A stretch of 64,000 nucleotides of DNA from Jhaorihella thermophila (GTDB lineage Bacteria > Pseudomonadota > Alphaproteobacteria > Rhodobacterales > Rhodobacteraceae), in the NCBI RefSeq assembly GCF_900108275.1, contig NZ_FNVD01000003.1, positions 186,001-250,000 on the forward strand, read 5' to 3'. Below, in pieces: positions 27,061-35,544 of the stretch. The notes under the pieces were generated by a model. That model had not been told where the DNA came from and did no database searches. It saw nothing but the letters and a program-made list of their open reading frames with translations. A program made the translations under genes and the position numbers. Numbering within the stretch: the stretch's first letter is position 1; every line of letters starts with the position of its first letter.

Positions 27061-27767
27061 TGGGTCAGAAAGTCAATCCGATCGGCATGCGCCTCCAGGT
27101 CAACCGCACCTGGGACAGCCGCTGGTACGCCGACACCAAGGATTACGGTGATCTTCTGCTGGAAGACCTGAAAATCCGTGATTTTATCAAGAAAGAGTGC
27201 AAGCAGGCCGGCGTTGCCCGCGTGATCATCGAGCGTCCGCACAAGAAGTGCCGCGTGACGATCCACACGGCCCGTCCGGGTGTCATCATCGGCAAGAAGG
27301 GCGCAGACATCGAGGCGCTGCGCAAGAAGCTGGCGAAGATGACCGACAGCGAGCTGCACCTGAACATCGTCGAGGTTCGCAAGCCGGAACTCGACGCGCA
27401 GCTGGTGGCGGAATCGATCGCCCAGCAGCTCGAGCGTCGGGTTTCCTTCCGCCGCGCCATGAAGCGCGCGGTGCAGAACGCGATGCGCATGGGCGCGCTC
27501 GGCATCCGGGTGAACGTGGCCGGCCGCCTCGGCGGGGCCGAGATCGCCCGCACCGAATGGTATCGCGAAGGCCGCGTGCCGCTGCACACCCTGCGGGCCG
27601 ATATCGACTACGCCACCGCCGAAGCCGCGACGCCCTACGGCATCATCGGCATCAAGGTCTGGATCTACAAGGGTGACATCATGGAACACGACCCGTCGGC
27701 CCATGACCGTCGTCTGCAGCAGATCCAGGAAGGCCCGGCCCCGCGCGGCGCCGGTGGCCGCCGCTAA
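27060..27767 (+). CDS. rpsC: 30S ribosomal protein S3
   Basis: A 235-residue protein with the S3 start [22 protein letters not shown], a KH RNA-binding domain ([22 protein letters not shown]) and the C-terminal S3 domain ([30 protein letters not shown]). S3 lines the mRNA entry tunnel. It is translationally linked to rplV through a one-base overlap. Confidence 0.98.
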   Translation: MGQKVNPIGMRLQVNRTWDSRWYADTKDYGDLLLEDLKIRDFIKKECKQAGVARVIIERPHKKCRVTIHTARPGVIIGKKGADIEALRKKLAKMTDSELHLNIVEVRKPELDAQLVAESIAQQLERRVSFRRAMKRAVQNAMRMGALGIRVNVAGRLGGAEIARTEWYREGRVPLHTLRADIDYATAEAATPYGIIGIKVWIYKGDIMEHDPSAHDRRLQQIQEGPAPRGAGGRR

Positions 27768-27779
27768 GGGAGAACGGAC

Positions 27780-28193
27780 ATGCTGCAACCCAAGCGCACC
27801 AAATTCCGCAAGATGCACAAGGGCCGGATCAAGGGCCAGGCAAAGGGCGGATCCGACCTGAACTTCGGCACGTTCGGCCTGAAGGCGCTGCAACCCGAGC
27901 GGGTGACCGCGCGCCAGATCGAAGCCGCGCGTCGGGCGATGACCCGCCACATGAAGCGTCAGGGCCGCGTCTGGATCCGGATCTTCCCGGACACGCCGGT
28001 GACCTCGAAACCGACCGAAGTCCGTATGGGCAAGGGCAAGGGTTCGGTGGATTACTGGGCCGCCAAGGTCAAACCCGGCCGCGTGATGTTCGAGATCGAC
28101 GGCGTGAGCGAAGACGTCGCCCGCGAGGCGCTGCGTCTCGCCGCGATGAAGCTGCCGATCAAGAGCCGCATCGTGGTTCGCGAAGACTGGTAA
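27780..28193 (+). CDS. rplP: 50S ribosomal protein L16
   Basis: A 137-residue protein beginning [19 protein letters not shown], with the L16 signatures [25 protein letters not shown] and [28 protein letters not shown]16 organises the A-site tRNA pocket. It is the last ribosomal gene in the window; a strong terminator follows at 28220-28252, whereas the standard operon would continue with rpmC and rpsQ. Confidence 0.98.
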   Translation: MLQPKRTKFRKMHKGRIKGQAKGGSDLNFGTFGLKALQPERVTARQIEAARRAMTRHMKRQGRVWIRIFPDTPVTSKPTEVRMGKGKGSVDYWAAKVKPGRVMFEIDGVSEDVAREALRLAAMKLPIKSRIVVREDW

Positions 28194-28219
28194 GCCTGAC
28201 CGGCCTGTAAACCGTTCAG

Positions 28220-28252
28220 CCCCCGCCGGCCCTCCGGCGGGGGTTCTTCGTT
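28220..28252 (+). terminator. Rho-independent terminator after rplP
   Basis: CCCCCGCCGG-CCCT-CCGGCGGGGG is a perfect 10-bp GC stem with a four-base loop, followed by TTCTTCGTT. It lies 27 bp after the rplP stop and clearly ends the ribosomal unit. Confidence 0.9.
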
Positions 28253-28303
28253 CCTCGGCCGGGCACCCTTGGTCGCAACCCGGTCCCGCGATAAGAGAGC
28301 GCC

Positions 28304-28924
28304 ATGGCAACCATCGAATCCCTTTTCGTCACCCGTCTCTATCACGCCCCGCTGAATGAGCTCGGCGAACCCGTCGACGCATCCGAACTCGAAGCATCCT
28401 GCCTGTCGATCGCCGCCGACGACGAGGCCGGCCAGCAGTGGTGCGAAGAGAACGGCTATCCCGGCTACACCTCCTACGCCTCGCTGACGGACCTGCCGTG
28501 GCGGTTTCCGATCTTTGCCGATCTGGTCGAGCTTCTGGACCGGCACGTGGCCGCCTTTGCCGAAGACTTGGAATTCGATCTCGACGGACGCGAATTGCGA
28601 CTCGAAGACCTGTGGATCAACATCCTGCCGCCGGGCGGCACCCATGCCAGCCACATCCACCCCCATTCGGTGATCAGCGGCACGACCTATGTGGCGATGC
28701 CCGAAGGCGCCAGTGCGCTGAAGCTCGAGGATCCGCGCTCAGCCCGGATGATGGCCGCTCCCACCCGACGCAAGACCGCCCGACGTGAACTTCAGCCATT
28801 CATCTACATGGCGCCCAAGGTCGGCGACGTATTGCTTTGGGAAAGCTGGCTGCGCCACGAAGTGCCGCTGAACATGGCCGAAGAGGAACGCATCAGCGTA
28901 AGCTTCAACTACGCCTGGGGGTAG
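28304..28924 (+). CDS. TIGR02466-type 2OG-Fe(II) oxygenase family protein
   Basis: A 206-residue protein with the pattern of TIGR02466 putative 2-oxoglutarate/Fe(II) oxygenases: SLFVTRLYHAPL at the start, the metal-site region INILPPGGTHASHIHPHSVISGTTYV, then LLWESWLRHEVPLNMAEEERISVSFNY, which provides the second histidine and the 2OG-binding arginine. The substrate is unknown. It sits 51 bp after the rplP terminator and 57 bp before a repeat element. A translation-related substrate is possible from its location but unproven. Confidence 0.85.
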   Translation: MATIESLFVTRLYHAPLNELGEPVDASELEASCLSIAADDEAGQQWCEENGYPGYTSYASLTDLPWRFPIFADLVELLDRHVAAFAEDLEFDLDGRELRLEDLWINILPPGGTHASHIHPHSVISGTTYVAMPEGASALKLEDPRSARMMAAPTRRKTARRELQPFIYMAPKVGDVLLWESWLRHEVPLNMAEEERISVSFNYAWG

Positions 28925-28980
28925 CCCGGCGCACCCTTCCCGCAATCACCCGACCGGACGGCAAGCCACACCCCGCATCT

Positions 28981-29063
28981 TTCATCTTGCCTGAAATACT
29001 CCGGGGGAGCGCGAGGGGGCAGCGCCCCCTCGCATCGGTCGGATTGGCGCAGCCAATCCGAAA
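28981..29063 (+). repeat. Double-hairpin interspersed repeat, subfamily 1, copy B
   Basis: Starts TTCATCTTGCC and carries AAATACTCCGGGGG, the hairpin CGAGGGGGC-AGC-GCCCCCTCG and the hairpin GGATTGG-CGCAG-CCAATCC. It is nearly identical to copy A over its whole length. It begins 57 bp after the oxygenase stop in the same orientation and just before the dnaE2 promoter region. Confidence 0.85.
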
Positions 29064-29086
29064 GGTTCCCCTCGGACTCGTGATGG

Positions 29087-29101
29087 GAACAAAAAGTGAA
29101 T
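29087..29101 (+). promoter_or_regulatory. Probable LexA (SOS) box upstream of dnaE2
   Basis: GAAC-AAAAAGT-GAAT matches GAAC-N7-GAAC with one mismatch. It ends 14 bp before the dnaE2 ATG, a position suited to repression, and shares GGAACAAAAAG with the uvrB box at 395-409. Confidence 0.65.
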
Positions 29102-29115
29102 ATCATGAACCCGCC

Positions 29116-31986
29116 ATGATTCCCGAACTGTCGATCACGTCGAATTTCACCTTCCTCACCGGGGCCTCGCACCCCGAGGAATACATGGATCGCGCCGCCG
29201 CGCTGGGTCTGCTGGCCATTGCCATTGCCGATGACAACTCGGTGGCCGGGATCGTGCGGGCGCATACCCGCGCGCGCGAAATTGCCCAGCTGGTCGGGGA
29301 ACGGCGCGACTGGGACGCGTCCCACGATCCCATCGGCCCGCCCCGCCCCGCCGGCATCCCCGCGCCGCCATCCTTTCCCATCTACGCCACGCCACGCCTG
29401 ATCCCCGCCGCGCGACTGGTCTTCACCGACGCACCCCCCGTAACGGTCCTGCCCGAAAACCGCGCGGGCTGGCGCAATCTCTGCCGGATTCTCTCGACCG
29501 GTTGTCTGCGCGCGGAAAAGGGCAAATGCGAGCTGCAGCTGGCCGACCTGCTGGAACGGCCCGGCGGCCTGCAGCTGCTGCTCTGGCCCGGCGACTGGGA
29601 CCGCTTCGCCGCTCCCCTGCACCGGCATTTTCCCCACCGGCTGCACCTGCTGATGCGCCCCCATTACGACGGGCGCGACGCCGACCGCTTTGCCGCGCAG
29701 GCGCAGATGGCCGAACGACTCGGGGTTCCCGTGCTGGCCAGCGCCGCGCCGATCATGCATCACGGAGCGCGGCGCCGACTGGCCGACGTACTGACCGCGA
29801 TCCGTCTGCGCCGCAAGGTGGACGATCTCGGTCGTCATGCCCTGCCCAATGCCGAACGCCGCCTGCGCGCCCCCGCCGAGATGCGCCGCCTGTTCGCCGG
29901 CCATGAGACGGCGCTCGGCAACGCGCGGGCGCTGGCCGACCGGCTGCGGTTCTCGCTGGACGAGCTGCGCCATGAATACCCTTCCGAAGGAACCGGCGAT
30001 GAGACGCCCGCCGCGCGGCTCGACCGGCTGGCGCGGGCGGGGCTCGACTGGCGTTATCCCGCCGGCGCGCCGGATCGGGTGCGCGCCATGCTCGAACACG
30101 AACTGCGCCTGATCGCCCGGCTGAAATACGAACCCTATTTCCTGACCGTCCACGACATCGTGCAATTCGCCCGCTCGCGCAGGATCCTCTGCCAGGGGCG
30201 GGGCAGCGCGGCCAATTCCGTGGTCTGCTATTGCCTGGGCATCACCAGCGTCTCGCCGGAAATCGGCTCGATGGTATTCGAACGCTTCGTCAGCGAGGCC
30301 CGCGACGAACCGCCCGACATCGACGTGGATTTCGAACATGAACGCCGCGAAGAGGTGATCCAGTGGATCTATGAGCGTTACGGTCGCCACCGTGCCGGGC
30401 TGTGCGCCACCGTGATCCACTATCGCGGCAAGCGCGCCATTCGCGAGGTCGGCCGCGCCATGGGGCTGAGCGAGGGCACGCTGGCGGCGCTCGGCTCGCA
30501 ACTCTGGGGCTTTGGCGGTTCCGCGGGGCTGGAGGAGGAGCGGATGCGCGAGATCGGGCTCGATCCCGCCGACCCGCGCCTGCGCCTGACGATGCGACTG
30601 GTGCGCGAACTCATCGGCTTTCCCCGGCATCTCAGCCAGCATGTGGGCGGCTTCGTCATCGCCGGGGACCGGCTGGACGAACTGGTGCCGATCGAGAATG
30701 CGACGATGGAAGGGCGCACGGTCATCTGCTGGGACAAGGACGACATCGACAGCCTTGGCATCCTCAAGGTGGATGTGCTGAGCCTCGGCATGCTGACCTG
30801 CATCCGCAAGGCGTTCGACCTGATCCGCGCCCATCACGGGCAGGAATGGACCTTGGCCACCCTGCCGCCCGAGGATCCCCGCGTCTACGACATGCTGTGC
30901 CGGGCGGATTCGGTCGGCGTCTTTCAGGTGGAATCACGTGCGCAGATGAATTTCCTGCCCCGGATGCGGCCGCGCAATTTCTATGACCTGGTGATCGAGG
31001 TCGCCATCATCCGCCCAGGGCCCATCCAGGGCGACATGGTGCACCCCTATATCCGCCGCCGGAATGGCGAGGAGGAAGTCAGCTTCCCCTCCGACGCGCT
31101 GGGCGAGGTGCTGGGCAAGACGCTGGGCGTGCCGCTGTTCCAGGAACAGGCGATGCAGATCGCGATGATCGGCGCGGGGTTTTCGCCCGAACAGGCCGAC
31201 CGGCTGCGGCGGTCGCTGGCGACCTTCAAGAAGCACGGAAATGTCAGCGAATTCCGCGCGCTGTTCATGCGCGGCATGCGCCGCAACGGCTATGACGAGG
31301 AATTCGCCGCGCGCTGCTTTTCCCAGATCGAAGGGTTCGGCTCCTACGGCTTTCCCGAAAGCCACGCGGCCAGTTTCGCGCTGCTGGTCTATGCCAGCGC
31401 CTGGCTCAAGTGCCACCATCCCGGCATCTTCGCCTGCGCGCTGCTGAATTCCCAGCCGATGGGGTTCTATGCCCCCGCCCAGATCGTGCGCGATGCGCGC
31501 GAACACGGGGTCGAGGTGCGGCCCATCGATATCAACGCCAGCTTCTGGGACAACGTGATGGAACCCGACGGGCGGGGCGGGCTGGCGCTGCGGCTGGGGT
31601 TCCGCCAGATCCGGGGGCTGTCGGAAGAGGATGCCGCATGGCTGACGGCGGCGCGGGGCAACGGGTATCGAACGGTGGATGACCTGTGGCGCCGCGCCGG
31701 TCTGGGACCGGCGGTGATCGAGCGGCTGGCCGAGGCGGACGTGTTCGCCTCGCTCGGCCTGACCCGGCGCGAGGCGCTGTGGCAGGCCAAGGCGATCGCC
31801 ACGGCGCGGCCGCTGCCGCTGTTCGCCGCCGACATGGAGGGCGAGGCGATCGACGAGCCGGCCGCGCTCTTGCCCGAGATGACGATGGGCGAGCAGGTGG
31901 TGGAGGACTACGTCGCCATGCGGCTGAGCCTCAGGGCGCATCCCGTCGCGCTGCTGCGGCATCTGCTGACACCAGATTTACCTTGA
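29116..31986 (+). CDS. dnaE2: Error-prone DNA polymerase DnaE2, C-terminally truncated
   Basis: The 956-residue product is a C-family polymerase of the DnaE2 type that carries out SOS mutagenic translesion synthesis. It has the N-terminal PHP domain (ELSITSNFTFLTGASHPEEYM), GRGSAANSVVCYCLGITSV near residue 362, the catalytic PDIDVDFEHERREEVI near 400, and the fingers/helix-hairpin-helix region near FPESHAASFALLVYASAWLK. It ends abruptly after LSLRAHPVALLRHLLTP. In complete DnaE2 proteins (roughly 1,050-1,150 residues) an OB-fold domain follows, and I see none in any frame downstream. The usual imuA-imuB partners are not upstream. A LexA-like box precedes it. Confidence 0.93.
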   Translation: MIPELSITSNFTFLTGASHPEEYMDRAAALGLLAIAIADDNSVAGIVRAHTRAREIAQLVGERRDWDASHDPIGPPRPAGIPAPPSFPIYATPRLIPAARLVFTDAPPVTVLPENRAGWRNLCRILSTGCLRAEKGKCELQLADLLERPGGLQLLLWPGDWDRFAAPLHRHFPHRLHLLMRPHYDGRDADRFAAQAQMAERLGVPVLASAAPIMHHGARRRLADVLTAIRLRRKVDDLGRHALPNAERRLRAPAEMRRLFAGHETALGNARALADRLRFSLDELRHEYPSEGTGDETPAARLDRLARAGLDWRYPAGAPDRVRAMLEHELRLIARLKYEPYFLTVHDIVQFARSRRILCQGRGSAANSVVCYCLGITSVSPEIGSMVFERFVSEARDEPPDIDVDFEHERREEVIQWIYERYGRHRAGLCATVIHYRGKRAIREVGRAMGLSEGTLAALGSQLWGFGGSAGLEEERMREIGLDPADPRLRLTMRLVRELIGFPRHLSQHVGGFVIAGDRLDELVPIENATMEGRTVICWDKDDIDSLGILKVDVLSLGMLTCIRKAFDLIRAHHGQEWTLATLPPEDPRVYDMLCRADSVGVFQVESRAQMNFLPRMRPRNFYDLVIEVAIIRPGPIQGDMVHPYIRRRNGEEEVSFPSDALGEVLGKTLGVPLFQEQAMQIAMIGAGFSPEQADRLRRSLATFKKHGNVSEFRALFMRGMRRNGYDEEFAARCFSQIEGFGSYGFPESHAASFALLVYASAWLKCHHPGIFACALLNSQPMGFYAPAQIVRDAREHGVEVRPIDINASFWDNVMEPDGRGGLALRLGFRQIRGLSEEDAAWLTAARGNGYRTVDDLWRRAGLGPAVIERLAEADVFASLGLTRREALWQAKAIATARPLPLFAADMEGEAIDEPAALLPEMTMGEQVVEDYVAMRLSLRAHPVALLRHLLTPDLP

Positions 31987-32011
31987 CACCTTGGTGCCTG
32001 GATTTCATTAC
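31983..32011 (+). promoter_or_regulatory. Candidate promoter at the dnaE2 3' end
   Basis: A perfect TTGACA (31983-31988) overlaps the dnaE2 stop codon. After 17 bp comes CATTAC (32006-32011), a weak -10. It would drive the two small downstream genes independently of dnaE2. Confidence 0.4.
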
Positions 32012-32037
32012 TTCGCTTCTGCAAGACGGAGGGGATG

Positions 32038-32286
32038 ATGCCAAGGATCACCCGAGTGCAGACCGGCCTGCGGTTGGAGGCCCGGCTGCTGAAAACGATG
32101 AAGGCGCTGGCGGAATATCTGGACATGCCGGTAGCCGAATTGATCGAAGGCGTGATGCTGCATGCCTTTGAGGGGAAAGCGCCGTTTTCCGAGGAGACGC
32201 TGGGCAAGATCGCGGCGCTGCGCGAGGTCTACGGGCTGGACCTGACGGCCGAGGACAGTCACAAGCTGAGGGAGGATCCGTCATGA
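32038..32286 (+). CDS. Small RHH-like protein of unknown function
   Basis: An 82-residue protein, MPRITRVQTGLRLEARLLK, with a strand-helix-helix pattern (VQTGLRL, then LLKTMKALAEYLDM and PVAELIEGVML) suggesting a ribbon-helix-helix DNA-binding fold or antitoxin-like protein. The C-terminal part (FSEETLGKIAALREVYGLDL) is helical. Two tandem ATGs occur; the second (32038) is better spaced from GGAGG at 32028-32032. Its stop overlaps the next start by 4 bp, so the two genes are coupled. I do not recognise a named family and assign no function. Confidence 0.72.
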   Translation: MPRITRVQTGLRLEARLLKTMKALAEYLDMPVAELIEGVMLHAFEGKAPFSEETLGKIAALREVYGLDLTAEDSHKLREDPS

Positions 32287-32684
32287 GCCGCTATCAGGAA
32301 ATGGCCCGGGCGCTGGCGGATGGCACGTTGTCGCCCAAAGGGTTCGACCATCGGGCGCATGTGGCGGTGGCGCATGTGATCCTGTCCAGCCACGAGGTGT
32401 TCGAGGCGGCAGCGCTGTTCGCCAGCAGGTTGCGTGAGGTCACCCGCGCCGCCGGCGTGCCCGAGAAGTTCAACGCGACGGTGACATTCGCCTTTATCAG
32501 CCTGATCGCGGCACGGATGGAAGGGCATGAGGGCGAGAGCGCCGAGGCGTTTCTTGCCCGAAATCCCGACCTGTTGGACATGGGCGTGCTGGATCGGTTG
32601 TATCCGGATGGCGCGTGGAAAAGCGAACTTGGGCGACGGATTCCTCTTTTGCCGGGACAGGCTGCGATGGCGCCGGGACCGTGA
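32283..32684 (+). CDS. Conserved hypothetical protein (FDHRAHV family)
   Basis: A 133-residue protein starting MSRYQEMARALADGTL, with the histidine-containing motif FDHRAHVAVAHVIL, then PEKFNATVTFAFISLIAARM and NPDLLDMGVLDRLYPDGAW ending in ELGRRIPLLP. I recall widespread uncharacterised bacterial proteins with this layout (F-x-HR-x-H near the start, then PEK, then LL and LW near the end). The His residues could bind metal. It is translationally coupled to the upstream RHH-like gene. No function can be given. Confidence 0.75.
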   Translation: MSRYQEMARALADGTLSPKGFDHRAHVAVAHVILSSHEVFEAAALFASRLREVTRAAGVPEKFNATVTFAFISLIAARMEGHEGESAEAFLARNPDLLDMGVLDRLYPDGAWKSELGRRIPLLPGQAAMAPGP

Positions 32685-32711
32685 CCCGGCAGCGCCGGCG
32701 CGGGCGGAAGC

Positions 32712-32746
32712 CGGGGATTCGGGTATTTGTGACCAGAAAGAAGCAG
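32712..32746 (-). repeat. Degraded repeat, subfamily 2, copy F
   Basis: On the minus strand CTTCTTTCTGGTCACAAATACCCG matches the first part of copies D and E, but the following CCGGGGG block is degraded. It lies in the 202-bp gap between the hypothetical gene and gpmI; the rest of that gap shows no gene. Confidence 0.6.
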
Positions 32747-32886
32747 CAGGTGCGCCGTTTCTGCACCGCCGTGGCAATTGATCGCGGGAAATAGGGTCGA
32801 AGACCGGCGCCGCGGCCTGGAACCCGGTTCACCCAGGCGCTGCGAGACGTTAGAAGGCCCGCAGGCCAGTTACCGGAGGAAAGAGC

Positions 32887-34404
32887 ATGTCCGCACCGAA
32901 GCCCGTCGTCCTGTGCATTCTTGATGGCTGGGGGCTGTCCGATGACACCGAGGCCAACGCGCCCCGCCTGGCAGCGACGCCGACCTTTGACGCGATCTGG
33001 ACCAGGGGGCCGCATGCGACGTTGATCACGCATGGGCGCGACGTGGGATTGCCGACCGGGCAGATGGGCAATTCCGAGGTCGGGCACACCAATATCGGCG
33101 CGGGCCGGGTGGTGGCGATGGATCTGGGGCAGATCGATCTGGCCATCGAGGACGGAAGCTTTTTCACCAACCCCGCGCTGCGCGACTTCATCGACCGGCT
33201 GAAGCAGAGCGGAGGGACGGCGCATCTGATGGGGTTGACCTCGGATGGTGGCGTGCACGGGCATATCGAACACATGCTGGCCGCCGCGCGCGAGATCGCA
33301 GGCGAAGGTATCCCGGTGGTGCTGCATGTGATCACCGACGGGCGGGACGTGCCGCCGAAATCGGCCGATGGCTACGTCACCGATCTGGAGGCGCGCAAAC
33401 CCGAAGGCGCGCGGATCGCTACAGTGACGGGGCGTTATTTCGCGATGGATCGCGACCGGCGCTGGGACCGGGTGGAGCGGGCCTGTGCCGCGATCCTGCG
33501 GGGCGAGGGGCTGAAGGCGGACAGTGCGGCGCAGGCGGTGGCCGAAGCCTATGCGCGGGGCGAGACCGACGAGTTCATCCAACCCACCGTGATCGGCGAC
33601 TACGCCGGCCTCCGGGACGGCGACGGACTCTTTTGCCTGAACTTCCGCGCCGACCGGGTGCGCGAGATCCTGGCCGCCATCGGCGATCCGGATTTCGACG
33701 CCTTCGACACCGGGACGCGACCGAAACTGGCGGCGCTGATGGGAATGGCCGAGTATTCCGACCAGCACAGCACCTACATGACCACCATGTATCCCAAGCA
33801 ACCCATCCGGAACACGCTGGCCGAATGGGTGGCCAGGCAGGGTCTGCGCCAGTTCCACGTCGCCGAGACCGAGAAATATCCGCATGTGACCTTCTTCCTC
33901 AACGGCGGCAAGGAGGATCCCGAGCCGGGTGAGGACCGCTACATGGCGCCTTCGCCAAAGGTGGCGACCTATGATCAGGCTCCGGAAATGTCGGCGGGCG
34001 AGGTGACGGACCATCTGGTCGAGGCGATCGAACGGGGCTATGACCTGATCGTGGTGAACTACGCGAACCCCGATATGGTCGGCCATACCGGCGACCTGAA
34101 TGCCGCGATCCGCGCCTGCGAGGCGGTGGACCGCGGGCTGGGCCGCGCGGTCGCGGCCCTGGAAAGGGCGGGCGGCGCGATGATCGTCACCGCCGATCAC
34201 GGCAATTGCGAAACCATGATCGACCCCGAAACCGGCGGGCCGCACACCGCACATACGCTGAACCCGGTGCCGGTGGTCCTGGTCGGCGGCCCCGAGGGCG
34301 CGCGGCTGCGCGATGGACGGCTGGCCGACCTCGCGCCCACGGTGCTGGAACTGATGGGGCTGCCGAAACCACCCGAAATGACGGGGGAAAGCCTGCTGGC
34401 ATGA
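32887..34404 (+). CDS. gpmI: 2,3-bisphosphoglycerate-independent phosphoglycerate mutase
   Basis: A 505-residue metalloenzyme of the alkaline phosphatase superfamily that interconverts 3- and 2-phosphoglycerate in glycolysis and gluconeogenesis. The start VVLCILDGWGLS holds the first metal ligands. GQMGNSEVGHTNIGAGR contains the catalytic serine near residue 62. TSDGGVHGHIEH and the C-terminal NYANPDMVGHTG and TADHGNCE complete the two-Mn site. GGAGGAAAGAGC precedes the ATG. Its stop overlaps the EnvC-like start by 4 bp, giving a gpmI-envC-ctpA unit. Confidence 0.97.
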   Translation: MSAPKPVVLCILDGWGLSDDTEANAPRLAATPTFDAIWTRGPHATLITHGRDVGLPTGQMGNSEVGHTNIGAGRVVAMDLGQIDLAIEDGSFFTNPALRDFIDRLKQSGGTAHLMGLTSDGGVHGHIEHMLAAAREIAGEGIPVVLHVITDGRDVPPKSADGYVTDLEARKPEGARIATVTGRYFAMDRDRRWDRVERACAAILRGEGLKADSAAQAVAEAYARGETDEFIQPTVIGDYAGLRDGDGLFCLNFRADRVREILAAIGDPDFDAFDTGTRPKLAALMGMAEYSDQHSTYMTTMYPKQPIRNTLAEWVARQGLRQFHVAETEKYPHVTFFLNGGKEDPEPGEDRYMAPSPKVATYDQAPEMSAGEVTDHLVEAIERGYDLIVVNYANPDMVGHTGDLNAAIRACEAVDRGLGRAVAALERAGGAMIVTADHGNCETMIDPETGGPHTAHTLNPVPVVLVGGPEGARLRDGRLADLAPTVLELMGLPKPPEMTGESLLA

Positions 34405-35537
34405 TCCTGCGCGCCGCCATTTTTGCGTTGACGCTCTGGTCCGGGTCCGCCGTGGCCCAGAGCGATCCGGCGCAGGCCGCACGGTCGGCGGCGGAGCAAC
34501 TGGAACGGGCCACCGTCGCGCTGGAACAGGCAGATGGCGCGCGCGACCGGGTGAAGGCGCTGACCAAAACGATCCGCGCCTACGAGGCCGGGCTGGCGGC
34601 GATGCGCGACGGGCTGCGCCGGGTGGCGATGCGGGAATCGCAACTGTCGCGCCAGTTGAAGGTGCGCGAGGAAGAGATCGCCAATCTTCTGGGCGTTCTT
34701 CTGGTCATCGAAACTTCGCCGCCGCCGGTGCTGCAGGCCCATCCGCAGGGGCCGCTGGGCGCGGCGCGGGCGGGGATGATGCTGGCCGAGGTGACGCCCG
34801 CCCTGAACGCCAGGGCAGATCAGTTGCGCCGGGATCTCGAAGAGATACGGACGCTGCGCCTTTTGCAGGAAAAGGCGGCAGAGACGCTGGCAAACGGGCT
34901 GGCCGGGATCCAGAAGGCACGGGCCGAGCTGAGCAAGGCGATCGCCGAACGAACCGATCTGCCGCGCCGCTTTACCGAGGATCCGGTGCGCACCGCGATC
35001 CTGATTTCCTCGGTCGAGACGCTGGACGGGTTTGCCTCGGGCCTGTCGGAGATCGCGCAGAACGGCGAGGTTGCCGCGACGGATGCCGACATTTCCGATC
35101 GCAAGGGCAGGATCGAACTGCCGGTTCAGGGTGTGGTTCTGCGCCGCGCCGGAGAACCGGATGCCGCCGGTGTCAAGCGCCCCGGTATCATCCTGGCGAC
35201 GCGCCCGCGGGCGCTGGTCACTTCGCCCACGCCAGCCACGATCCGCTATCGCGGGCCGCTGCTGGACCTTGGCAACGTGGTGATCCTCGAGCCGCAACCG
35301 GACACCTTGTTCGTGTTCTCGGGGCTCAGGGAGGTATTCGGCGAGGCCGGGCAGGTCATTCCCGCGGGCACGCCGGTGGGGCTGATGGGCGGCCCGGCGC
35401 CGCAATTCGACACGATTTTGTCACCGGACGCAGAAGGTGCTGGTGCCGACCTGTCCGAAACGCTCTATATAGAGGTCAGAGAAGGCAACCGGCCGGTAGA
35501 CCCGGAAACGTGGTTCCGCACCGACAAGAGTGGATAG
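34401..35537 (+). CDS. Murein hydrolase activator EnvC family protein
   Basis: A 378-residue periplasmic protein. A Sec signal (MILRAAIFALTLWSGSAVAQ) is followed by a long coiled coil (about residues 25-210) and a C-terminal LytM/M23-like domain (VTSPTPATIRYRGPLLDLGNVV, VFSGLREVFGEAGQVIPAGTPVGLM). The catalytic zinc ligands of active M23 peptidases are not evident, as expected for EnvC-type activators of amidases during cell separation. It is coupled to gpmI by ATGA and its stop lies 7 bp before the ctpA ATG. Confidence 0.88.
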   Translation: MILRAAIFALTLWSGSAVAQSDPAQAARSAAEQLERATVALEQADGARDRVKALTKTIRAYEAGLAAMRDGLRRVAMRESQLSRQLKVREEEIANLLGVLLVIETSPPPVLQAHPQGPLGAARAGMMLAEVTPALNARADQLRRDLEEIRTLRLLQEKAAETLANGLAGIQKARAELSKAIAERTDLPRRFTEDPVRTAILISSVETLDGFASGLSEIAQNGEVAATDADISDRKGRIELPVQGVVLRRAGEPDAAGVKRPGIILATRPRALVTSPTPATIRYRGPLLDLGNVVILEPQPDTLFVFSGLREVFGEAGQVIPAGTPVGLMGGPAPQFDTILSPDAEGAGADLSETLYIEVREGNRPVDPETWFRTDKSG

Positions 35538-35544
35538 ACGACAC

